The notes under the pieces are model-generated. The model was not told the DNA's origin, made no database searches, and saw only the letters and a list, made by a program, of their open reading frames with translations. Of a stretch of 64,000 nt of DNA, positions 57,201 through 64,000 are shown one piece after another. How positions within the stretch are numbered: the stretch's first letter is position 1; every line of letters begins with the position of its first letter. This DNA comes from Trichopria drosophilae. Its lineage: Eukaryota; Arthropoda; Insecta; Hymenoptera; Diapriidae. The stretch is taken from the NCBI GenBank assembly GCA_030407085.1, contig CM059582.1:202951001-203015000 (forward strand). The letters are read 5' to 3'. Both the position numbers and the translations under genes were made by a program.

Positions 57201-59569
57201 CGACTCTCTCCACCATCAGCAAACGAATCGTGCTCTCCCAGATTGCTAGAATATTCGACCCTCTTGGGTGGATCGCGCCAGTAGTTGTTGTCGCCAAGGC
57301 ATTCATGCAACGGTTGTGGTTGTGCCAATTAGAGTGGGATGCGCCGTTACCTGAGGAGATTGCTACCACATGGCAGCAATTCTACGATGCTCTCCCCAGC
57401 CTCACGCAAATACTCATTCCACGCTGGCTAGGTACCACCCCCTCAGTCAACGTGGAACTTCACGGCTTTTCTGACGCCTCGTCAAAAGCATACGCAGCCG
57501 TCGTATATGTACGATGTGCTGATGCTCTCGGCTACTGTACTACGTCCCTTCTGACGTCCAAAACGAGAGTTGCTCCTCTCAAGCAACTATCTATTCCTCG
57601 CCTCGAGTTGTCTGGTGCTGTGCTTCTGACACGGCTCCTGGCCCAAGTGCTAAAAGTGCCTGAATTCTCGAGCTGCCCTGTTCAACCTTGGACAGATGCC
57701 ACCATTGTGCTGGATTGGGTACGTGCGCAATCTTCACAGTGGAAGACGTTTGTGGCAAACCGGGTAGCTGAGATTCACACGAACTTGCCTGACGTATCCT
57801 GGCGCTACGTTCCAGGTACCGACAACCCGGCGGATTTAGCTTCTCGCGGCATTGCGCCCGATGAGATGGCAGATCGTGCTTTATGGTGGCATGGACCCTC
57901 GTGGCTCAGCTCCGAGCCATCTAAGTGGCCAACTCTCACTCCTAGTATGGTGCATGACGACGCTGTCTTAGAGCGAAAGGTCATTATCCACCATGCTTCA
58001 ATCGAACCGGATCATACGGATGAAATCTTTCGTAGATTTTCCTCATGGCCCCGTCTTTGTCGTGCTCTCTCGCGCGTGCTGTATCTTTCGCCGAATTGGA
58101 AAGCCTCAATAGATTTACAAGAGCGAGCATTACCGTGTGCGAGTGTATTATCACTCGTGGCGGTCCGTATCTATTCCCTGCTTCAGGCAAAGGCATTTCC
58201 ACTCGAGATACACATGCTGAATCAACATGATCCAGCTCCTGATGGATCACGCCATTTACAGGTGAAACAGCAACTTCCAAAACGTAGCCCGTTAAGACGG
58301 CTCCATCCGTTCTTGGACGCAAGTGGCGTACTCCGCGTAGGAGGTCGTTTGGATCGTACGACACTCGCGTTCTCAGTCAAACATCCCGTGATACTTCCCT
58401 CGGGTCATATCTCCCGCTTGTTGTCAAGCCACGCACATGCCCGTTGTTTACATGGCGGCATCACGCTCACGTTGAGCACTCTGCGTCAACAAGTGTGGGT
58501 GTTGCAAGCTAGAAAGACAGTTCGATCTGTCATCGAACACTGCGTGACTTGTGCCCGTCAACGTGCTGAGGCTCCAACCCAACTGATGGGCTCATTGCCG
58601 CCGGTTCGTGTTACTCGTCCTACTCGCGCTTTCGGCGAATGCGGCGTCGATTACGCAGGCCCTTACAAGTTGCGCTTGGCGGGCGGTCGAGGTAATCGCT
58701 CACAAACAGCGTTCGTTGCGATTTTTATATGTATGGCGTCACGAGCAGTACATCTGGAAGTCGTCTCGGATTATTCGACTCCAGCCTTCCTCGCTGCGTT
58801 CCAGCGGTTCTGCTCGCGTCGCGGCCTACCACGCATGGTATATAGCGATAATGCGAAGAATTTTGTGGGCGCCGACAAGGAGCTGCGCGCTGCTTATCTT
58901 GCCGCGATAGAATCGGATGAGCTTCACGTTCGTGTCGCAGAGGACGGTGTCAAGTGGAGCTTTATTCCACCTGCTGCACCCCACATCGGTGGGCTGTGGG
59001 AGGCTGGAGTTGGCTCCATGAAACGCCATCTCAAGCGTGTTCTCGATCCACACACGCCGACGTACGAGGAGTTCACTACACTTCTTTGTCGAATAGAGGC
59101 ATGCCTAAATTCGCGCCCGCTTGCTCCGCTCACCGATGATGTGGAGAGTCTGGAAACATTAACGCCAGCGCACTTCCTCGTCGGCGGCCCGCTCATGTCT
59201 GCTCCGGCTCCATTCAGCTGTGACTACTCGATCGGTCGAGTCACGCGTTGGAAATTGTATACACAATTGTTGGAACAGTTTTGGAAAAGCTGGTCGAGGG
59301 ACTATGTCACGTCCTGCCAGCACCGCTCAAAATGGTCCGACACGTCTCCGTCTATACGGGTCGGTCAAATTGTGCTCGTACGTCACAACACACTGCCTCC
59401 GGCTAAGTGGGATCTGGCGCGTGTCATAGAATGTCATCCGGGCAGTGATGGCTTAGTTCGCGTCGTGACGGTTCGCACTGCTACGTCGGTACTTAAGCGG
59501 CCTATCACTAAGCTGGCACTTCTGCCTATCGACATAGAAAACCGCAACTCGCCAGATCTCAAACCATAG
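54242..59569 (+). CDS. BEL/Pao Gag-Pol polyprotein (1775 aa)
   Basis: A single ORF holding gag and pol. The N-terminal gag-like region (about 1-340) leads to CCHC-type knuckles at about 355-420 (CIACTELHHLFRC, CYNCLSPLHKVGTC, CSECGGRHH). An aspartyl protease motif LLDHGS lies near 485; DHG replaces the commoner DSG. The reverse transcriptase has YAADVEKMYRQI near 822 and a VDD catalytic box (FVDDALFG) near 901. The Pao-type A17/RNase H region follows (FSDASSKAY near 1075). Integrase has an H/C zinc domain (about 1396-1440) and a catalytic triad D near 1468 (VDYAGPY), D near 1535 (YSDNAKNF) and E near 1586. A C-terminal DUF5641-like domain follows from about 1700. No env-like ORF follows. The leader of 666 nt has several short ATGs; the start chosen is the first ATG of the long frame (ACAATGCC). 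Confidence 0.93.
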   Translation: MPPKTRNSGESDDDTEAYHEFIKMMALQNEDLKSIKRAVASLQNADLPHSRAVASLKLVELKWSRLNDRHEDMVPFFDLSACAGTSYVSEDFYATAESIYLDAISGLSTVIRLTDPAPPTQTATAPLPVNADTCQRRTQVPNLKLPRFSGNFVDWVAFRDHFQALIINDQSFDAFQRLYYLKSCLEGHAASLLANIAVTAENYEVAWKLLVERYENKRRLLNIQLAKLLSLKSVVREGSATDLQTLVDTATESVDALQKLGRPVSDDIVIYVLSQCFDRGTREAWELSLEGDDFATLEQFNNFLKSRIRALEASSACNRAPRATTRPTRPQPHTTAISASRVQAHHANSTKPQLKCIACTELHHLFRCPKFNGLSVPQRWDVVNERGSCYNCLSPLHKVGTCKSERKCSECGGRHHSLLHTQARVTEPQTPHVDASTSQGSSSGVDVSFVQHVSTPRLPSNVVLATAWVLVTASSQRVVKLRALLDHGSMHTLISKEAALALRTKLYPTSVVVNGLGTSTSEKVDKIVPISISPVLNSEVALSTDALILPSLTTYVPKFRYPVAHWPHLRDLTFADGCPTDDTPIHLIIGADLYAYAMRDGIIRGNPNEPVAMNTVFGWVISGSCGLNPDPLCFVPSVSVHVHHAQGHDPLHDALARFWEIEEIATSHPLTEDDEKCEQHFRKTHSRQPDGRYVVRIPFRQYPSDDLRDTYHRSLKCLQSIERRLSSRPNERDAYVKFMTEYEELGHMRVAPPHAQSDPVVYLPHHPVIKSSSSTTKTRVVFNASSQSPRGVSLNDLQFIGPKLQSDLPQLHMQWRTHRFVYAADVEKMYRQIKVDERDIDCQRILWRQSPHNAVIPYQLLTVTYGTASAPFLALRVLRQLAEDEGDIFPVGKIALLNNLFVDDALFGADTLEGAKHIRDELISLLQKGHFSLRKWVSNAAPLLTDIDDANVGVACDKALQTDDSVKILGISWQPATDSYTFVSSQSTLSTISKRIVLSQIARIFDPLGWIAPVVVVAKAFMQRLWLCQLEWDAPLPEEIATTWQQFYDALPSLTQILIPRWLGTTPSVNVELHGFSDASSKAYAAVVYVRCADALGYCTTSLLTSKTRVAPLKQLSIPRLELSGAVLLTRLLAQVLKVPEFSSCPVQPWTDATIVLDWVRAQSSQWKTFVANRVAEIHTNLPDVSWRYVPGTDNPADLASRGIAPDEMADRALWWHGPSWLSSEPSKWPTLTPSMVHDDAVLERKVIIHHASIEPDHTDEIFRRFSSWPRLCRALSRVLYLSPNWKASIDLQERALPCASVLSLVAVRIYSLLQAKAFPLEIHMLNQHDPAPDGSRHLQVKQQLPKRSPLRRLHPFLDASGVLRVGGRLDRTTLAFSVKHPVILPSGHISRLLSSHAHARCLHGGITLTLSTLRQQVWVLQARKTVRSVIEHCVTCARQRAEAPTQLMGSLPPVRVTRPTRAFGECGVDYAGPYKLRLAGGRGNRSQTAFVAIFICMASRAVHLEVVSDYSTPAFLAAFQRFCSRRGLPRMVYSDNAKNFVGADKELRAAYLAAIESDELHVRVAEDGVKWSFIPPAAPHIGGLWEAGVGSMKRHLKRVLDPHTPTYEEFTTLLCRIEACLNSRPLAPLTDDVESLETLTPAHFLVGGPLMSAPAPFSCDYSIGRVTRWKLYTQLLEQFWKSWSRDYVTSCQHRSKWSDTSPSIRVGQIVLVRHNTLPPAKWDLARVIECHPGSDGLVRVVTVRTATSVLKRPITKLALLPIDIENRNSPDLKP

Positions 59570-59633
59570 CTAAGTGTATCTGTAGATTTAAGTAGGTCAA
59601 ATTAGGTTAAGGAAATTGCGGTACGGTTACCGC

Positions 59634-59646
59634 AAGGCGGGCGGTA
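59634..59646 (+). other. Polypurine tract of the BEL element
   Basis: The purine-rich AAGGCGGGCGGTA directly precedes the 3' LTR. It is imperfect but in the right position for plus-strand priming. Confidence 0.5.
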
Positions 59647-60133
59647 TGTTCGCCGTTATACCACAGTATCGGCTTCGAGATATTTGTTCCGCAAAAGGTA
59701 CGTCTCGCGCCATCTAAGAGTAAGCGCTAGCACCTCTGAGTGCTTCATTAATCGCGCGGTTATCAACGCAAATTTGCAAATTTGAACTTCGCGGACCTTT
59801 TCCAGGAGTTTACTTCTTATCACGGCCATCGGTGGTGCGCTGATTTTGAGTTTCCTGAAAAGGTCCGAAAAGACTTCCGGGTCAGTTCTCACGCAACAGG
59901 GCACACGTGTTTTTGCGCACCCGCAAATAGTTTTCGGCTTTCGTTTTCGGCATCTTCCTAAGTCGTGCACCGCACCGCGTTTAACCGCTCGCATCTCCTT
60001 TTTGTAATTTTAAGCGACCATTAAAGTGAGTTAGAGATCAACCATTCGTGTGTGCATTTAATGAAGCGATCCTGGACCCGCAGTCGAGCTGCATGCACCC
60101 AATATTATTGCGGATGCTGCCCATAGACGAACA
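59647..60133 (+). repeat. BEL/Pao 3' LTR
   Basis: Identical to the 5' LTR and followed immediately by the ACTAG target duplication. Identity of the pair indicates little time since insertion. Confidence 0.95.
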
Positions 60134-60425
60134 ACTAGCATCACTAAAAAATGTATTAAACAAAGAATGTAGGGCTTTAAATTTTACACCAAACAGTGTT
60201 AATAAGTTTTATTTGCAATATCTACGAAAACACAGCAAAACAATAACGTCCCGAGCAGAAATTTGTCTAGGCTGCCTGAAAACTTATCAGGGCCTGCATA
60301 GGCAGGAATCAGACGCGCCTGATAATATGCCTTATCACTTCCCACAGCTATCCTCAAAGGGTCATAAGTCAGACAAAAATGTTGAGAAAAACGGCTTTCT
60401 CGGCTTTATTTGTACAACTATTTAG
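60134..60425 (+). other. Possible host coding segment at the BEL insertion site
   Basis: The frame continuing from the LTR into host DNA stays open to 60425, with a compositionally plausible protein (LASLKNVLNKECRALNF, then a CLGCLKTYQGL segment). On the other side of the element an acceptor-like AG at 53070 would place TTATTTGGAAAAATACTAG in the same frame. The element may therefore have landed in an exon of an unidentified gene or old transposon. No homologue is recognised. Confidence 0.25.
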
Positions 60426-62335
60426 CTTCAAAATATGCAAACCGCGAAATCCTAGCTGATCGTTTTCTCCAAATATAGGTGATTATAGGTGATTTACAAT
60501 TTTTACCAGCGGTTTTTCGTTATTTCCGGCGGCAATTGACCTCCAATCAATAGTTATTTTCTTACGGTGGGCGTAAAGTATGACTTTAAGCCTGCAGGCA
60601 ATTCCCATGCCGGAGGGACGGCGAAGCCGGCCCGAGGGTATAGAGTATTGCCGGAGGGTGTAAAGTCTTAGGCCCCACGTGCGAACATTATTTTTCTGAT
60701 ACGTAGGCGGAAAGACATACCTCTTTGCGCATTGATTTGCAGGAGTAAAACTGACTTTCACGTCTATTGGACGTTAAGTGAAACGTAGGGCTAGAAAAGT
60801 TACAATCGTCGGCGATCAACGGCTCGAGGCCCGGCCTCGCCGGACCGAGAATCGTTCCAATCGCCGGCGGGGGTAAGTTTACGCCCTAGGGTTCACTTTA
60901 CGCCTAGTAGTAGGTATACTATAGGAGTAGGTATAGTTGTAGGTATAAAAAAGATCTACAAAATCATTTTACAGTTACAAAATATACTGCGTAATTACAC
61001 AATAAAACAAATTACGTAATAAAAACAATTTTACAATAACAGAATTGCACCTGTTTCTTTCTTTTAAATATCAATGTTGAAAATTTATTAATATTGATGT
61101 TGAAAATCGAGTTTTTTAGTTTTTCGACGTTTTTGACACTTTATTGAGTAGAAATGTAAATTGATTCATATACCATCCGAAAGCAGATATTTAAACAAAC
61201 AAATTTCATTAAGGGAGAGTAACACTTTTGCGGCTTCAAAAAATCTAGAAAATTTTTTATTGGCTTAAATGGTACTTTAAGGTATCTAGAATATGATCCC
61301 ATTAACGCCTGAGCGATCTTGAATTTATTTCATGTCGAAAACAGTTATGCTTGTGTGCTACCTATAGCGCGGGAAAAGGGCCGCGGGGCGCTCACCGAGC
61401 TCGCTGCCTTTCTCTTGTGTTTGTCAAGTAATTCAGAATTGTTCGGGGTAGTATGTTAGATCTCGTTTATGATTATTTACCCAGAAATACCCATATTACC
61501 TTTCAGCGGGTATACCCAAAATAACAACGAGAGCTTTAACTCTGTGCTGTGGTCCTTAGCGCCGAAAGGGGTCCACCAGCTTCGCCAGTCCTCGGATGCA
61601 CAATCTCCACTCGGTCCGTAAAATTAAACTTTACGGCCTAGGACCGAAAAGTACTATTTCAATTTTCTTTTTACATATAATATGTGTAATGTGTATGTAC
61701 AGTAAAACAAATACAAGTGAAATATTTATAAAACTATATTAGAAATAAACATTTTTGAACAGGGCGGTACGGACCGAGATTCGGTGGTACGGACATTCAA
61801 TATTCAATGGCTTTCTAAACAAATACAACATCAACAGTTTATGTTCATTATAATTAAAATAAGTTTCTTATCAAATATAGGCAGAAAAGTCGACTAAGTA
61901 GTTCCTTTTATGACTAAGAATATATAAATATAGGAAAATACTGTTATAATTAATGAAATTATTAGAAATTTGTTTGTAACTATTGTATATTATTTACTGA
62001 AAATTTAAAAATTAAATTTAAACGATAATTTTACAAATTCTTTCAATTGCCTTATTGTTTCCATTTACTGTGCAGGAAAAAAGTATGTGGTTATTATTTA
62101 CATTATTACTAATCGTTTCAGTTCATATTTTTAGACAGACATAAACATTTTACTTGTGCACTTTTTATATTTTTTATATTTGATTGAAGACGATTTGGAA
62201 TTCATAATTTTTATGTAATTTAGGTTAATTTTTTTAAATAAATCATTTATTTCACATCTATGTTACGTCCGAATGATCAAGTTGAGACCTAACACATGTT
62301 TGCCAACAAAAATATAAAATAATCGTCCTTCTTCG
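60426..62335. other. Mosaic repeat region, no gene
   Basis: It contains the GC-rich repeat at 60569-60904. A G/C-rich patch follows at 61370-61420. A short inverted pair around ACTCGGTCCGTAAA and TTTACGGCCTAGGACCGA lies near 61611-61651, with related CGGTACGGACCGAG at about 61765. The rest is AT-rich without ORFs. Confidence 0.4.
60569..60904. repeat. GC-rich repeat with GGGCGTAAAGT ends
   Basis: The left end GGGCGTAAAGTATGACTTTA is mirrored by the inverse of GGCGTAAAGTGAACCCTAGGGCG at the right. The interior is rich in CCGGAGGG and GCCGGC words (GCCGGAGGG twice) and has no coding potential. It looks like a short non-autonomous element with imperfect TIRs and repeated subterminal motifs. Confidence 0.4.
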
Positions 62336-62990
62336 TGTTACGACCGGAATTGACCTCGTTTCGTGAGATCTCTCCGTAAGTCGCCGAAAGGTAGGTCGGT
62401 CTCAAAAGCCGACCTGGAGTTCGAGGCGGAATGTTCGGACGCGAGAAATGAGGAGTAGAAGATAAAATAAAACGCGTAGGAGTGAATTTGCGAAAGTAAT
62501 ATTTATTTTCCTATTGGAGGTTGATGCCTCTGAAGATATTCTTCTACAGTTATTCTGGTTTTGGTTTCGGAGGGTGCTTCTGTTGAGGATTCAGGTTGAG
62601 GGGACGTGGACGGAGGAGGTGGGAGAGTCCGGAAATTGCAGAAGATGGCCAATTGGTCGAGCGAGAGCGGGTTGGTGGTCAATTCAGGGTCGAGCGACCG
62701 TCGCTGGTGGGCACTCCATACGTGTGATGGAGGGGGGCAGGACCAATCAACGGAGAAAGAAAATCTCCCAGTCCCCGTTGGTTGGCCTGCCAAGTTAATA
62801 GGCGGTTAGAAAAAGTGAAGGGAAAATGTGGGGGAACCTATGGGTCGATTCCGAGGCGGAGCGCCTGCATCCGACCTCGGGATCTTCTGAGGATGGGTCG
62901 ATCTAATTCCCAGGTGAGGGAGGGCGGTTAACTGTGGCCTATGGCCTCTGTACACCACCCGTTCACCGGGCCTCAGATAGACCCCTAACA
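62336..62990 (-). mobile_element. LTR-like block, probable solo LTR
   Basis: On the minus strand it starts TGTTAGGGGTCTATCTGAGG and ends CGGTCGTAACA, giving TG...CA ends with TGTTA/TAACA inversion. It carries AATAAA near 62500 and is more GC-rich than its flanks. No polypurine tract, primer site or matching target duplication is evident. A minus-strand 96-codon frame (62503-62793) with a Pro/Ser/Glu-rich end, EEYLQRHQPP, lies wholly inside and is not assigned. Confidence 0.4.
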
Positions 62991-64000
62991 GTCGAAAAAA
63001 ATAAAAATGAAAAACAACGCGGTTGTCCCTACGGGTGCCTATGCTGTATTACTATTACACAGACGCCGAGATGTAAAATGTAACCTCCGTGGCATGTCCT
63101 CGCATAAAATGTCATGATTTACGTTGTTATAAATTAAAACAAAATAACATATATCAACTAATAGTCATTATTTCTTAAAAATATATATATGCCTTCGCAA
63201 GAAATTCGAGAATATTGTATATTCGATCACAATTTAGTCCCAAGTGAGTGTCCCACGATTTTAGGTAAAATATGTAATTATGAAAATAGCTATGATTATT
63301 GTCTGTTACATCGTTAATAATTATTTCATAATCCACGTAAATTAAAGTATTGAAGGAGGATATCATAACAAAATACGAAAAATATGTCTAGTAAAACGAT
63401 TATTGAGACAGAATCATCTTTTTTCCCAAAATAGATAGGTTTATAAATATGACTTGTAACCTCCGTGGCAATTTTGCCTAGAGTTCTATAAATTTTTTTA
63501 TTTTGATACATACATGATTAACTAGTACTTTTGAACCTTTTTTGGGGTAGGGTGCCCGAAACGTGATATCTACATCTACGTCATGTAGAATATAATATAT
63601 AACATTTTGTAACCTCCGTGGAATGTAACCTTCATGGCGTTTTTTTTATTTTAAGCTTCGGGTTAAATAATTTGTTTATATTGATGTTTCCAATGTCTTA
63701 TGAGTACTTAGTAATTAAATTAGATTGTTGAGATAACATTTTTTATGTTTTCTAGTTATTTATATTTTTAAGATAAGCACGCAAAATTTGAATTCATGAA
63801 TTCATTGATTATAATAATTCATTTAAATGTATTTGACATAGAACCGTGTCTAATTACGTTTGTATTTTTGTATTAAAGCTTATCAGGTGTTATTGTGTTC
63901 AAATTTCGTATTAGACACTTGTACACTATAATATATTATTTCGAAATTTAAATAACTAAATTTAGTCGATATTTGCATGTGCCACTTGAATATTGCGATT
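62991..64000. other. AT-rich end of window with a recurring TGTAACCTCCGTGG motif
   Basis: No gene. The motif TGTAACCTCCGTGGCA occurs at 63079, 63455 and 63608 (last copy GGAATG), with a degenerate fourth copy, TGTAACCTTCATGGCG, at about 63624. Confidence 0.5.

Larger units (their letters stand above)
53089..60133 (+). mobile_element. Complete BEL/Pao LTR retrotransposon
   Basis: A 7045-bp element with LTRs at 53089-53575 and 59647-60133 and one intact gag-pol ORF (54242-59569). The 5-bp target duplication ACTAG occurs at 53084-53088 and 60134-60138. Both LTRs begin TGTTCGCCG and end GACGAACA, and they read identically throughout. Identical LTRs, an unbroken ORF and a clean duplication mean a very recent insertion that may still be active. 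Base composition is far more GC-rich than the flanking DNA. Confidence 0.95.

Noticed and set aside
54450..59429. Many ORFs of 60-126 codons on both strands inside the BEL region
   Set aside because: They are shadow frames of the GC-rich 1775-codon polyprotein gene.
62503..62793. 96-codon minus-strand ORF with Pro/Ser/Glu-rich end
   Set aside because: It is wholly inside an LTR-like block with overlapping open frames on the other strand. It could be chance in GC-richer DNA.
1..64000. CRISPR arrays, operons, ribosome-binding sites and bacterial terminators
   Set aside because: None seen. Spliced genes and eukaryotic transposons show this is nuclear eukaryotic DNA.

Overview
The window looks like a stretch of insect nuclear genome. 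It is strongly AT-rich, has spliced genes with GT-AG introns, carries many small inverted-repeat transposons and a BEL/Pao retrotransposon, and has scattered two- to three-unit TTAGG tracts, the insect telomere repeat. The overall look suits a hymenopteran such as an ant, bee or wasp, but nothing here fixes the order. Gene density is low.

Layout. 1-23.2 kb is gene-poor AT-rich DNA with several MITE-like elements (70-527, 703-990, 4893-5036, 5262-6159) and two tRNA-like fragments. 23.2-25.9 kb is an old terminal-inverted-repeat (TIR) element enclosing an intact 511-codon gene for a zinc-binding, CXC-domain protein. 26-33 kb is mostly repeats: a 738-bp TA-flanked palindrome full of FTZ-F1-type sites, a hAT-like MITE with an 8-bp target duplication, and others. 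33187-35277 is an intronless FAST-kinase-domain (FASTKD) mitochondrial RNA protein gene. 36.9-38.8 kb is a long-TIR element with a second palindrome nested inside. 39.7-40.0 kb is an LTR remnant, and 41.07-41.50 kb is a TTAA-flanked (piggyBac-type) MITE. 43.2-45.3 kb is an eight-exon prolidase gene with all five metal ligands. Its last exon runs into a perfect 16-bp C15A minisatellite, followed by a retroviral-type gag zinc-knuckle fragment and a 1.3-kb LTR.

48.0-52.7 kb is a very large, young palindrome. Each arm carries tandem copies of a tiny transcription unit with a TATA box, a start-site-like motif, a 57-62 codon ORF with a proline/arginine-rich tail, and AATAAA. I do not recognise this family and rate it the best candidate for something undescribed. 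53089-60133 is a complete BEL/Pao retrotransposon with identical 487-bp LTRs, a 5-bp target duplication and an intact 1775-codon polyprotein. The last 4 kb holds GC-rich repeats, an LTR-like block and a dispersed TGTAACCTCCGTGG motif.

The two clear host genes, FASTKD and prolidase, are unrelated housekeeping functions (mitochondrial RNA handling and proline recycling). I see no sign of shared regulation between them. Most other structure in the window comes from mobile DNA.
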